Part shown: positions 26,155 through 34,996 of the stretch, in pieces
Layout: each line of letters opens with the position of its first letter
Position numbering within the stretch: position 1 is the stretch's first letter
DNA from: Streptomyces pluripotens
GTDB lineage: Bacteria; Actinomycetota; Actinomycetes; Streptomycetales; Streptomycetaceae
NCBI RefSeq assembly: GCF_000802245.2
Contig: NZ_CP021080.1
Location: 4,216,001 to 4,280,000, forward strand
Direction: 5' to 3'
Length of the DNA: 64,000 nt
The notes under the pieces: model-generated
What the model saw: only the letters and a program-made list of their open reading frames with translations
Databases searched by the model: none
What the model was told of the DNA's origin: nothing
Program-made: the position numbers and the translations under genes

Positions 26155-27531
26155 CTACCCTCGGGTGATGCGCACCCTGTAGTTCCCGTCGGGCTCCGTG
26201 CCCAGCACCTGGATGGTGATGGCGTGGCGGGGGTCCTTGAAGGTCTCGCCGGTGGAGAACGGGGCGTCGGAGAGTTCCGCCTGCACGTTGGGGCTGTGGA
26301 TGCAGCCGCCGCTGCCGCGATGGCTGTCGTAGACCGTGACCGGGCCGCGCCCGGTGTCCACCGAGGTGTCGACCAGGTAGATCAGGATGCCCGGTCGGCA
26401 CACCGCCTCGTCGTTGCCGCCCCGTGTGCGCAGCTCCACCGCGTAGACGCTCCTGGAGTTGATCGGTACGAGGATCAGCTTGCCGCCGCCAGGCTTGTAC
26501 AACGGCGTCAGTATGTATTCGACGCTTCCCGACGTCGCCACGCAGCCGACCTGGGAGCCGTCCAGCCACCCCAGTTTCCACTTGTGCCAGCCGAGCAGGT
26601 CGTTGTTGGCACCCCAGTCCTCGCTCATGATGTCCCAGTGCCCTACCGCCTCCCCGCCTTCCTGCGTGTACAGGTCGGGCAGGCCGAAGGTGTGGCCGTT
26701 CTCGTGCGGCAGGACGCGGTAGCCGGTGCGGGCGTAGGAGCCGGAGCCGTCGTCCTGGCGGGAGTAGACGAAGGAGGCGTTGGCGATCGGCACGCCGTCG
26801 GCGACTGGAGCCTCCCCGTTTCCGGCGAAGGTCACGGACAGCACCGTGTCCAGGGCGGAGGGGCCGGCGTTCGGGGTGACGAGCACGTTCAGTAGGTCGT
26901 AGGAGCTGAAGTCCACGTCCGGGTCGGCCGCGGCCACGATGTCCTGCACCAGCTGCCGGTAGCCGGGTTCGAAGGGTGCGCCGCGCTCTATGCCGTACGC
27001 CCTGAACGGCATCGGCATCCGCAGCCACGTGGTGATGGGGGTCTCGGGGCGGTAGTCGAGCCGGCCGTACGACGCGGTGCGGAACCATTTCTGGGTCTGC
27101 GGGAAGAACTCGTGGAAGCGGTCCATGGCGCTGCCCTGCCCGGGCGCGTCGGAGAAGTCGACCATCAGGGTCAGGGCGTGGACCGTGCCGGTGGAACGGG
27201 AGTAGCCGCCCGGGGTGGGGACGCCCTCGGTCATCTGGACGTTCAGGCCGCCGTGGAGCAGGCAGGGGACGAGGGCGGAGGAGCGGGCCAGCCCGATGGG
27301 CCCGGCGGTGGCGGGTGCGGTCGGATGCTCGGTACCGGCCGAGGTGCTGACGGTGAGGGTCAGGGCGGTCACCGCGGTGAGGGCGGCCAGACGACGTGGG
27401 CGTATGCGGCGGCGGGGGCTTGGATGTGCGGGGTGCGCGGAATGTATGAGGCGCAGTACGGGGTGTATGAGGCGCACCGGGCGTGTGCGGCGCTGGGGGC
27501 ATATGCGGCGGCGGAGCGATGGCGGCTGCAT
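26155..27531 (-). CDS. Secreted M6-family metalloprotease
   Basis: About 458 aa from ATG 27531 (MQPPSLRRR). A very Arg-rich N-terminus leads into a signal segment (LAALTAVTALTLTVSTSAG). The catalytic zinc motif is HENGHTFGLPDL (HExxH type), with WDIMSEDWG as the downstream Met-turn-like region. These place it in the immune-inhibitor A (M6) group. Exported, it would degrade proteins outside the cell. The start is uncertain: upstream codons are in frame to 27777 but look untranslated. It is divergent from a TetR gene. Confidence 0.88.
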   Translation of the reverse strand: MQPPSLRRRICPQRRTRPVRLIHPVLRLIHSAHPAHPSPRRRIRPRRLAALTAVTALTLTVSTSAGTEHPTAPATAGPIGLARSSALVPCLLHGGLNVQMTEGVPTPGGYSRSTGTVHALTLMVDFSDAPGQGSAMDRFHEFFPQTQKWFRTASYGRLDYRPETPITTWLRMPMPFRAYGIERGAPFEPGYRQLVQDIVAAADPDVDFSSYDLLNVLVTPNAGPSALDTVLSVTFAGNGEAPVADGVPIANASFVYSRQDDGSGSYARTGYRVLPHENGHTFGLPDLYTQEGGEAVGHWDIMSEDWGANNDLLGWHKWKLGWLDGSQVGCVATSGSVEYILTPLYKPGGGKLILVPINSRSVYAVELRTRGGNDEAVCRPGILIYLVDTSVDTGRGPVTVYDSHRGSGGCIHSPNVQAELSDAPFSTGETFKDPRHAITIQVLGTEPDGNYRVRITRG

Positions 27532-27812
27532 GCATGGACCCTTCGCGTTCCACGGCAGCCGCCGGTCTCCGGCTGCACCCTTGCGCTCACCCTGTGGTGG
27601 CGGGGGTGGAGGGCGCGCGCTGGAGGAGGCCGACCGTGGGAATGCCGATGTGCAGGAGGGTGAATCCCGGCGGTCGGTGGGTGTGGCGCAGGTCACGTGA
27701 AGTCTTTTCGGGGGTGGGAAATAACCGGGGACGCTCTCCCCGTTTAGATCGGCGTCAGAGCGAAACGGGGACTCCATCCCCGGATCGCCCCCAACGTTCG
27801 GAGGAGGACGCC

Positions 27813-28460
27813 GTGTCGACCGCCACCGCCCCCATCCGGCGCAAGGTGACCCGGCCGCGCGCCGACGCCGTGCGCAACCGGGAGCGGATCGTCACCGCCG
27901 CCCGGGAGATGTTCGTCGAGTACGGCCCGGACGTGCCACTCGACGAGGTCGCCCGCCGGGCCGGCGTCGGCAACGCCACGGTGTACCGCAACTTCCCCGA
28001 CCGTGAGGCCCTCGTTCGTGAGGTCGTCTGTTCCGTCATGGACCGGACGGCTGAGGCGGCCGAGAGGGCCCTCGCGGAGACCGGGGACGCCTTCGCTGCT
28101 CTGGAGCGCTTCGTGCACACTGCTGCCGACGAGCGGATCAGCGCGCTGTGCCCGATGATCTCCGGCGCCTTCGACCGCAATCACCCCGATCTGGAGGCCT
28201 CCCGGGAGCGCGTCGAGCGGCTCGTCGACGAGGTCATGGCCCGGGCCAGGGCGATGGGGCGGCTCCGCCCCGATGTCGGTGTCGGTGACCTGCTGATCGT
28301 CGTGGCCCAACTGAGCCGGCCCCCGGCCGGCACCGACTGCGGCCGCGGCGACCGATTCGTCCACCGCCATCTCCAGCTCTTTCTCGACGGCCTGCGGGCG
28401 CCCGCCCGCTCCGCCCTACCGGGCTCGGCTGTGACGGTTGAGGAACTGCGCATGTCCTGA
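27813..28460 (+). CDS. TetR-family repressor
   Basis: 215 aa from GTG 27813 with GGAGGA 7 nt upstream. The N-terminal HTH reads RERIVTAAREMFVEYG, VPLDEVARRAGVGNATVYRN then FPDREALVREV. The C-terminal ligand domain (ALERFVHTAADERISALCPM) is of the TetR_C type common beside DHA2 exporters. It precedes the MFS gene at 28715 in the same direction, which it probably represses. Confidence 0.92.
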   Translation: MSTATAPIRRKVTRPRADAVRNRERIVTAAREMFVEYGPDVPLDEVARRAGVGNATVYRNFPDREALVREVVCSVMDRTAEAAERALAETGDAFAALERFVHTAADERISALCPMISGAFDRNHPDLEASRERVERLVDEVMARARAMGRLRPDVGVGDLLIVVAQLSRPPAGTDCGRGDRFVHRHLQLFLDGLRAPARSALPGSAVTVEELRMS

Positions 28461-28494
28461 CCGGCCGGCCGGCCGTCCCGGACCCGTCGCCCCG

Positions 28495-28610
28495 TCCATC
28501 ACCTCTCTTCGTCCCGGTTCCCCTTCGTCTCTTGCCCCTCCTCTGCCCTCTCCTCCGCCCCCTCCTTCACCTCCTCTCTTCCTCCTTCACCTCCTCTTCC
28601 TTCCCGTTCA
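28495..28610 (+). other. Long polypyrimidine tract upstream of the MFS gene
   Basis: Over ~115 bp the plus strand is almost entirely C and T, with only scattered purines and repeats such as CCTCCTTCACCTCCTCT. It lies in the leader between the TetR gene and the MFS start. An mRNA from it would be unstructured but the DNA could form triplex. Confidence 0.6.
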
Positions 28611-28714
28611 TCCTGCTCGCCGCGTTTGTCGTGTTCATCACGCTTCGTTCTCTTGCACCTTCCCGTGGCGATGCCCTGAACTCTCCGTTCCGAAGTCCAA
28701 AAGTGGGTACACCC

Positions 28715-30253
28715 GTGTCTGAACCAGCCCTCAAGGCTCCCGGCGCTGCCGTATCGAGCGGCGACGCCCATCGCTGGAAGGCGCTCGTCTTCATCGCGCT
28801 CGCCCAGCTGATGGTCGTCCTCGACGCCACCATCGTGAACATCGCCCTGCCCTCGGCCCAGCACGACCTGGGGATATCCGACGGCAACCGGCAGTGGGTC
28901 GTCACCGCCTACGCCCTCGCCTTCGGAGGTCTGCTGCTCTTCGGCGGCCGGATCGCCGACCTGTGGGGCCGTAGGCGCGCCTTCGTCCTGGGACTGGCCG
29001 GCTTCGCCGTCGCCTCCGCGCTTGGCGGTGCGGCCACCAACGGCCCGATGATGTTCGGTGCCCGCGCCCTCCAGGGCGTCTTCGGCGCGCTACTCGCGCC
29101 GGCCGCCCTGTCCCTGCTCGCCGTCATGTTCACGGACGCCAAGGAACGCGCCAAGGCGTTCGGCATCTACGGCGCCATCGCCGGCGGCGGCGGTGCTGTC
29201 GGCCTGATCCTGGGCGGATTCCTCACCGAGTACCTGGACTGGCGCTGGACCTTCTTCGTGAACGTCCCGTTCGCCATCGTCGCCGCGGCCGGTGCCTACT
29301 TCGTCATCCGTGAGCCGCAGGGCGGGCGCAACCGCTCCCCGCTCGACATCCCCGGCGTGGTCCTTTCCACCCTCGGCCTGGTCGCCCTCGTCTACGGCTT
29401 CACCCGTGCTGAGTCCGATGGCTGGGGCGACGCCGTCACCGTCGCGATGTTCGTCGCGTCCGCGGTGCTGCTGTTCGCGTTCGTGGTCGTCGAGTCCCGG
29501 ATGAGGGCCCCGCTGCTGCCTCTGCGCGTGGTCAGGAACCGCAGCCGCGGTGGCATCTACCTGTCCCTCGGCCTCGCGATCATCGGCATGTTCGGACTGT
29601 TCCTCTTCCTGACCTACTACCTGCAGGTCGTGAAGGGCTACTTGCCGGTCAAGACCGGCTTCGCATTCCTGCCGATGGTGGTCGGCATGATCACCGGATC
29701 CACCCAGATCGGCGCCCGGCTGATGACCCGTGTCCGGGCCCGGTTGCTGATGGGTCCCGGCTTCCTGGTCGCCGGTCTCGGCATGCTGCTGCTGACCCAG
29801 CTGCAGATCGACTCCTCGTACGCCGCTCTGCTGTTGCCCGCGATGCTCCTGCTCGGCCTGGGCATGGGTTCGGCGTTCATGCCCGCCATGTCCCTGGCCA
29901 CCCAGGGCGTCCAGCCCAAGGACGCCGGTGTCGCCTCTGCCATGGTCAACACCTCGCAGCAGGTGGGCGGTGCGATCGGCACGGCGCTGCTCAACACCAT
30001 CGCCGCCTCCGCGAAGACGTCGTACATCAATGGCCATGCCGCCGGTGCGGTCACCAAGCCGCAGCAGCAGCTGATCCAGCTGCAGGGCATGGTGCACGGC
30101 TACAGCACCGCGATCTGGTTCGCCGTCGGCATCCTGGGGCTCGCGGCGCTGATCGCCTTCACCTTCGTCAATGCGGGCCGTCCGGGCTCCCTCCCGGTGG
30201 CCTCCGGCGAGGACGTGGAGGACGAGGTCAAGGTGCCGGTGGTGGCTCACTGA
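28715..30253 (+). CDS. DHA2-family (EmrB/QacA) MFS exporter
   Basis: 512 aa from GTG 28715. Fourteen membrane segments are expected. It begins ALVFIALAQLMVVLDATIVN (first segment with the D-x-T-I-V-N signature), then motif A GGRIADLWGRRRAF and motif C in GGAVGLILGGFLTEYLDWRW. DHA2 proteins export drugs or cell products by proton antiport. Paired with the TetR gene upstream. Confidence 0.93.
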   Translation: MSEPALKAPGAAVSSGDAHRWKALVFIALAQLMVVLDATIVNIALPSAQHDLGISDGNRQWVVTAYALAFGGLLLFGGRIADLWGRRRAFVLGLAGFAVASALGGAATNGPMMFGARALQGVFGALLAPAALSLLAVMFTDAKERAKAFGIYGAIAGGGGAVGLILGGFLTEYLDWRWTFFVNVPFAIVAAAGAYFVIREPQGGRNRSPLDIPGVVLSTLGLVALVYGFTRAESDGWGDAVTVAMFVASAVLLFAFVVVESRMRAPLLPLRVVRNRSRGGIYLSLGLAIIGMFGLFLFLTYYLQVVKGYLPVKTGFAFLPMVVGMITGSTQIGARLMTRVRARLLMGPGFLVAGLGMLLLTQLQIDSSYAALLLPAMLLLGLGMGSAFMPAMSLATQGVQPKDAGVASAMVNTSQQVGGAIGTALLNTIAASAKTSYINGHAAGAVTKPQQQLIQLQGMVHGYSTAIWFAVGILGLAALIAFTFVNAGRPGSLPVASGEDVEDEVKVPVVAH

Positions 30254-30434
30254 CCACGCTCCGGCAGGAGCTCGCGGGGTCTGTCCAGGCCTGACCGGGG
30301 CCGGTGGGCCCGGTGGAGTCGGCGGGTGCAGGGGTGGGGGCGGACGCCAGGTGAGCGTGCGCCCGGTGAGGCCGGTGCTGGCAGCTCTGCCAGGACCCGT
30401 CAGCGCTCCGTGGACCCGGTGGACCTGGCAGGGG

Positions 30435-30944
30435 CTAGCGGAGCCAGGGTAGGTCTGCGCCCGTGTCGTTGGGCTGGAGGCCCTCGGCGACGATCGCCAT
30501 GATCTCGCCGAGGGCCTCCTGCTGTTCGGGTGTGAGCCGGTCGAACAGTGCCTGGCGTACGGCGGTCACGTGGCCGGGTGCGGTGCCCCGCAGCACCTCG
30601 GCGCCCTCGTCGGTGAGCACCGCGAACTGGCCGCGCTTGTCGGAGGGGCAGTGTTCGCGGCGGACCCAGCCGTTCTCCTCCAGTCGGGCGATCGCGTGCG
30701 AGAGTCGGGAGCGGGTGATCTTCGACCGCATCGCCAGCTCCGTCATCCGCAGTCGGCGGCGCGGTGCCTCGGCGAGGCTCACGAGGAGGCCGTAGTAGAT
30801 GTGCGGCATACCCGCGTCTCGCTGCAACTGCCGGTCCAAGTGGTCCTCAAGGAGGGTGGTGGCGTGCAGGTAGGCGCGCCAGACGCGCTGTTCGTCGTCG
30901 GTGAGCCAGCGGTGCCGCGTGGCGGGGTCCGGTGCCGTGTTCAT
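30435..30944 (-). CDS. MarR-family regulator
   Basis: 169 aa from ATG 30944. Winged helix with LRMTELAMRSKITRSRLSHA, then RLEENGWVRREHCPSDKRGQ (the MarR wing with D-x-R) and LTDEG. It is divergent from the dioxygenase gene; the 100-bp gap contains CTTGAATGTTGAACAAG at ~30970, a near-palindrome with the TTGAA-type half sites MarR proteins like. Confidence 0.92.
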   Translation of the reverse strand: MNTAPDPATRHRWLTDDEQRVWRAYLHATTLLEDHLDRQLQRDAGMPHIYYGLLVSLAEAPRRRLRMTELAMRSKITRSRLSHAIARLEENGWVRREHCPSDKRGQFAVLTDEGAEVLRGTAPGHVTAVRQALFDRLTPEQQEALGEIMAIVAEGLQPNDTGADLPWLR

Positions 30945-31043
30945 GCGTCCCACTGTAAGAGGCGTCTCCTTGAATGTTGAACAAGTCGGTCGTATGCTCG
31001 ACCTAAGAGCTTGAGAGTTAAAGCATTTCCGGGAGTCGCCGCC

Positions 31044-31970
31044 ATGTCTGCTACCACACAGGGGAAGTCCGCTCCGGAGCACAAGCCCGATGTGCAGGAG
31101 AAGCCAGACATCAGGGAGGACGGCGGGGTGTGGGAGCGACCCTCGGTGCGGAAGGGGTCTGGGGGACTGGAGGGATCAGGGGAGCCAGAGGCCCTTGAGC
31201 GCATGCCCGCTCTGTATCTCAGCCACGGCGCCCCGCCGCTCGCCGACGATCCGGTCTGGCCCGGCCAGCTCGCCGCCTGGTCCGCCGGCCTGCCCCGCCC
31301 CAAGGCGATCCTCGTGGTCTCCGCCCACTGGGAGGAGGCCCCGCTCGCACTGGGTGCGGTCCAGACCGTCCCGCTCGTCTACGACTTCTGGGGCTTCCCC
31401 GAGCGCTACTACCGGGTCCGGTACGCCGCCCCCGGCGCCCCCGGGCTTGCCGAGTCCGTCCGCACGTTGGTGAGCGCCCCCGGCACCCCCGTCCAGGACA
31501 TCTCCCATCGAGGCCTCGACCACGGAGCCTATGTCCCCCTCGCCGAGATGTATCCGGCCGCCGACGTCCCGGTCCTGCAGATATCCATGCCCACTCTCGA
31601 CCCGGTGCGTCTGATGGACGTAGGACGAAAGCTCGCCCCCCTGCGGGACGAGGGTGTGCTGATCATCGGCTCCGGCTTCTTCACCCACAACCTCGCCGCG
31701 CTCCGGTCCGCGGGGCGCGGGGTACCCGACTGGTCCTCCGAGTTCGACGACTGGGGTAGGCGAGCCCTGGCGGACCGGGACTGGGACGCCCTCCTGGACT
31801 TCCTGAACAAGGCGCCCGCCGGCCGCTACGCCCACCCGCGCACCGAACACTTCGCCCCGCTCTTCGTCGCCATGGGCGCGGCGGAGGCCAGCGGTGAACT
31901 GGACGCGCAGAAGTCCGTGATCGACGGGTTCTGGATGGGCCTGGCGAAGCGGTCGGTGCAGTTCGGGTGA
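31044..31970 (+). CDS. DODA/LigB-family extradiol ring-cleavage dioxygenase
   Basis: 308 aa from ATG 31044, with GGGAG upstream. After an unusual charged ~50-residue N-terminal extension comes PALYLSHGAPPL (first metal His), VVSAHWEE (second His), SHRGLDHGAYVPLAEMYP (catalytic His region) and GSGFFTHNL. This is the YgiD/4,5-DOPA dioxygenase-like family, Zn/Fe-dependent. Divergent MarR regulation suggests induction by an aromatic or quinone compound. Confidence 0.9.
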   Translation: MSATTQGKSAPEHKPDVQEKPDIREDGGVWERPSVRKGSGGLEGSGEPEALERMPALYLSHGAPPLADDPVWPGQLAAWSAGLPRPKAILVVSAHWEEAPLALGAVQTVPLVYDFWGFPERYYRVRYAAPGAPGLAESVRTLVSAPGTPVQDISHRGLDHGAYVPLAEMYPAADVPVLQISMPTLDPVRLMDVGRKLAPLRDEGVLIIGSGFFTHNLAALRSAGRGVPDWSSEFDDWGRRALADRDWDALLDFLNKAPAGRYAHPRTEHFAPLFVAMGAAEASGELDAQKSVIDGFWMGLAKRSVQFG

Positions 31971-31989
31971 TGGCCCGGTCCGGCTCCGG

Positions 31990-32498
31990 CTACGGCAGCT
32001 CCTTCTCGTACCGGACCACGTCCCAGTAGCGGCCGAACGTACGGTCCACCTCGCGATACGTGCCGGCGCGCCGGAAGTCGAGGCGTGTGTGCGCTCACCC
32101 GCAGAGCCCGTCGGTCGGGGCGATGCGCGTGCAGGCGCGGCGCAGGCCCTCGCCCGAGAGGGCCCTGGAAGAGGGTCGAGTGGAGCAGGGAACCGACGTC
32201 GCGCCGGGTGGTGGCCGCGGCGACGTATGCCGAGGTCTCCGCGGGCGTGGCGTACGCCGGCCCGGCGCGGTAAGGGCTGGATGTGGAGTACCCCAGAATC
32301 CGCTGTGAGTCCGCACCCGTGGCAACCATCAGGCGGTACGGGCCGTCTTCCGGTGTGGGAGGGCGGCCGAGGGCGGCGCTCCTCCGGAGTGAAGATCGCG
32401 GTATCTCATGCGATCGGCCTCTCGCGTACGTCATGGTTGTAGAGATCGGCAAGGGCGGGGAGTTCCCCCTCGGCTCCGGGCCTGACCTGCACCTCCAT
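31990..32498 (-). pseudogene. Decayed GNAT (phosphinothricin-type) acetyltransferase
   Basis: Start ATG 32498 reads MEVQVRPGAEGELPALADLY but stops at residue ~30. The rest appears in shifted frames: EDGPYRLMVATGADSQRILG, SAYVAAATTRRDVGSLLHST and a final VRYEKELP ending at 31990. Joined, they give a near-complete ~168-aa N-acetyltransferase of the Pat/Bar/YncA group. At least two frameshifts and a stop make it inactive. Confidence 0.75.
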
Positions 32499-32573
32499 AC
32501 CGTCTGACGGCAGCGGGACTCCTCGTGTGAGCGGGCAGGGTACTGCATGATCAGAAAAATTGAGGGGAGGGTT

Positions 32574-32601
32574 GGGAATTCTGTCCGGATTCCAGTCGTT
32601 G
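32574..32601 (+). promoter_or_regulatory. SigR-type promoter of hrdD
   Basis: GGGAAT, 18 bp, GTTG: a perfect match to the SigR (thiol-oxidative stress) consensus GGGAAT-N18-GTT. It lies ~105 bp before the hrdD start. hrdD of S. coelicolor is known to be partly transcribed by an extracytoplasmic-function sigma factor of this kind, so the site is expected. Confidence 0.85.
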
Positions 32602-32706
32602 TTTCCATCGGATGCAGGGCACTCCGGGAGAGTCTCAGAGCCAGTCGCCGGGAGTGCCGAGCGTTCGTCAGGACCACCGCCAGCCCACCACCGCAAGGGA
32701 GCACGC

Positions 32707-33705
32707 ATGGCAACCCGTGCCGTCGCCCGTCGTCAGTCCGCCTCCGGCGAGACGGTCGACTCGGCAAGCAGTGTTCGCGCTCATGGCGGCGAGATCGCCG
32801 ACCGCGACCTGGTCGGCATGTACCTCGACGAGATCGCGCGTACGCCGTTGCTCGACGCCGCAAAGGAGGTCGAGCTGTCCCAGGCCATCGAGGCGGGTGT
32901 GTTCGCTCAGCAGGTCCTCGACGGATGTGAGGAGACCGGGGCGGACGCCACCCGCGAGGAACTGGAGGCGCTGGTCGCCGAGAGCGAGCGGGCCAAGGAC
33001 GTCTTCATCCGTTCCAACCTCCGCCTGGTCGTCGCGGTCGCTCGGCGCTACCCGCGCAGTGGCCTGCCGCTGCTCGACCTGATCCAGGAGGGCAATGCAG
33101 GCCTGGTGCGCGCCGTCGAGAAGTTCGACTACCGCAAGGGGTTCAAGTTCTCGACGTACGCCACCTGGTGGATTCGGCAGGCCATCACCCGGTCCATCGC
33201 CGACCAGTCCCGCACGATCCGGCTCCCCGTCCACCTGGTGGAGGAGTTGGGCCGTATCCGCCGCGTGCAGCGTGAGTTCAACCGTGAGAACGGCCGCGAT
33301 CCGGAGCCCACGGAGGTTGCCGCGGAGTTGGGCTCGACCCCGGAGCGCGTCACCGACGTGCTCGACTGGGCCCGCGACCCGGTCTCCCTGAACATGTCGG
33401 TGGACGACGAGGGCGAGACCCAGTTCGGCGACCTGCTGGAGGACACCTCGGCCGTCTCCCCCGAACAGTCCGTGCTGACCCTGCTCCGCAGCGAGGAACT
33501 GGACGACCTGATCGGCCGTCTGGACCAGCGCACGGCATCCATCATCAAGATGCGGTACGGCATCGAGGACGGCCGGGAGCGCACCCTGACCGAGGTCGGC
33601 AAGGAGCACGGACTGACGCGTGAGCGCATCCGCCAGATCGAGAAGCATGCGCTGCTCGAACTGAAGAAGCTGGCCCGCGACACCGGCTTCGACGCGGCGG
33701 CGTGA
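32707..33705 (+). CDS. hrdD: RNA polymerase sigma factor HrdD (group 2 sigma-70)
   Basis: 332 aa from ATG 32707 with AAGGGAG upstream. Region 1.2 is DLVGMYLDEIARTPLL; 2.1-2.4 run through NLRLVVAVARRYPRSGLPLL and STYATWWIRQAITRSI; region 3 is IRLPVHLVEELGRI; region 4.2 is GKEHGLTRERIRQIEKHA. It lacks region 1.1 and the long N-terminus of the essential HrdB, so it is a non-essential HrdB-like factor. Length and sequence match HrdD as I recall it. The TetR gene next to it also fits the SCO3201-SCO3202 arrangement of S. coelicolor. Confidence 0.88.
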   Translation: MATRAVARRQSASGETVDSASSVRAHGGEIADRDLVGMYLDEIARTPLLDAAKEVELSQAIEAGVFAQQVLDGCEETGADATREELEALVAESERAKDVFIRSNLRLVVAVARRYPRSGLPLLDLIQEGNAGLVRAVEKFDYRKGFKFSTYATWWIRQAITRSIADQSRTIRLPVHLVEELGRIRRVQREFNRENGRDPEPTEVAAELGSTPERVTDVLDWARDPVSLNMSVDDEGETQFGDLLEDTSAVSPEQSVLTLLRSEELDDLIGRLDQRTASIIKMRYGIEDGRERTLTEVGKEHGLTRERIRQIEKHALLELKKLARDTGFDAAA

Positions 33706-33715
33706 CGGGCGTACG

Positions 33716-33744
33716 GCCCCCGTGCGGCGCGCACGCCCGGGGGC
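33716..33744 (+). terminator. Terminator after hrdD
   Basis: GCCCCCG pairs with CGGGGGC and inner GTGCG with CGCAC, directly after the hrdD stop. Confidence 0.6.
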
Positions 33745-34111
33745 GAAAGACGGCGCAAACATGACGGGGTCCCGTCGCTTCAACTCTGTGGCTCGGGGGA
33801 ACAACCCTTCCGGGCCCAGGAAGCGGGGCCCGGGGCGCACTCCCCACCGCAGCACGCGCACTGAACCAACCCACTAAGCCACACCACTGGCCGACCCCAC
33901 GCGAGCCAGGTCCCGACGCACATCCCCCCCCGGCGGCGGGACCTTCCGGAGCCGGGCTCCGGCGCCTACCCCCCCAGGCGCCGGGGCCCGGCTTTCCTCT
34001 GCGCTCGGGAACACCGGCAACGCGATGCTGGAAGGGCGGCCCACCCCGTACCTGAACCCCGGGGTGAACCGCCGGATGGCAGATTCTGCCACAGAGGCAT
34101 AGCCTGCCGAG
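33745..34111. other. Non-coding spacer with a large hairpin
   Basis: No gene seen. A strong hairpin at 33950-33993 has 18-bp arms (AGCCGGGC..., ...GCCCGGCT) around a C7-containing loop, followed by TTTCCT; it would act as a terminator on the plus strand. Confidence 0.6.
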
Positions 34112-34996
34112 ATGAGCACCACCCCGCGCGCTTCCCAGGGCACGGCCCACCGGTCGTTTTCCGCCGCTGCGCCGGCCTCTCTCACTGAGCGGAGGAAAGC
34201 CGAGACCCGGATGGAGATCGCCCGGGCGGCGGCTGCCCTGTTCGCCCACCGAGGCCTGCGGGCGACCCGTGCCGAGGACATCGCCCGGGCCGCCGGCATC
34301 GCCCCCCGTACGTTTTACCGCTACTTCGCCACCAAGGAGGAGGCGGTGGCCCCGCTCTATGCGGCCGGTGCCCAGCGCTGGGCGGAAGCGGTCCGGGCGG
34401 CCCCGGCCAGCCTCACCGTCCCGGAGGCGCTGGAACACGCTGTCCACCACACGCTCACCCCGGGGTCAGGTGTCTCGGCGGCCTCCTGGGAATGGGCCCG
34501 TACCCTGATCCGCCTGGCCGAGACCAGCCCCGCCCTGCGCAAGGTTTGGGCGGAGGTGTGTCAGACGTCGGAGGGAGCACTGGCGGAGATCCTCGCAGCA
34601 CGGCTGTCGTCCCCCGGAGCTGTCGGAGCTGTCGGAGCTGTCGGAGCTGCCGGGGCTGCCGGGGCCGGTGGAGTCGCCGGAAGCTCCGGGGGCGTTGGAA
34701 CGACCGGGTCTTCTGGGGCAGCGGGACCTGCTGAGCCGGCCGGCGAAGGGGCCGACAACGTTGCCTCCCCGTCTGAGGCCCCCACCTCCGACCCCAGCGC
34801 CACGCCGGTCCTCGCACCCGCCGCCATCACCCCACACCTCCGATTCGCCGCGGCCGTGGCCGGCGCCGCCGTTCGCGTGGCTGTGGAGTGCTGGGCCGCA
34901 GCGACGTCCGCGCCCGTTGGACCGGACGGTCCTGCGGCGCTGGCGCTGCGGAACCTGCGTGCGCTGCGAGTCTTCGAGTGGAGTGGGGAAAACTAG
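34112..34996 (+). CDS. TetR-family regulator with low-complexity insert
   Basis: 294 aa. HTH region MEIARAAAALFAHRGLRATR, EDIARAAGIAPRTFYRYF. The ligand domain is split by a ~75-residue Gly/Ala/Val/Ser/Pro insert (GAVGAVGAVGAAGAAGAGG and on), coded by tandem copies of GGAGCTGTC-type units from 34618. Family members are usually ~200 aa, so the insert explains the excess. Next to hrdD, as SCO3201 is in S. coelicolor, where overexpression of the regulator blocks development (from memory). Its stop shares CTAG with the convergent WYL gene. Confidence 0.88.
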   Translation: MSTTPRASQGTAHRSFSAAAPASLTERRKAETRMEIARAAAALFAHRGLRATRAEDIARAAGIAPRTFYRYFATKEEAVAPLYAAGAQRWAEAVRAAPASLTVPEALEHAVHHTLTPGSGVSAASWEWARTLIRLAETSPALRKVWAEVCQTSEGALAEILAARLSSPGAVGAVGAVGAAGAAGAGGVAGSSGGVGTTGSSGAAGPAEPAGEGADNVASPSEAPTSDPSATPVLAPAAITPHLRFAAAVAGAAVRVAVECWAAATSAPVGPDGPAALALRNLRALRVFEWSGEN

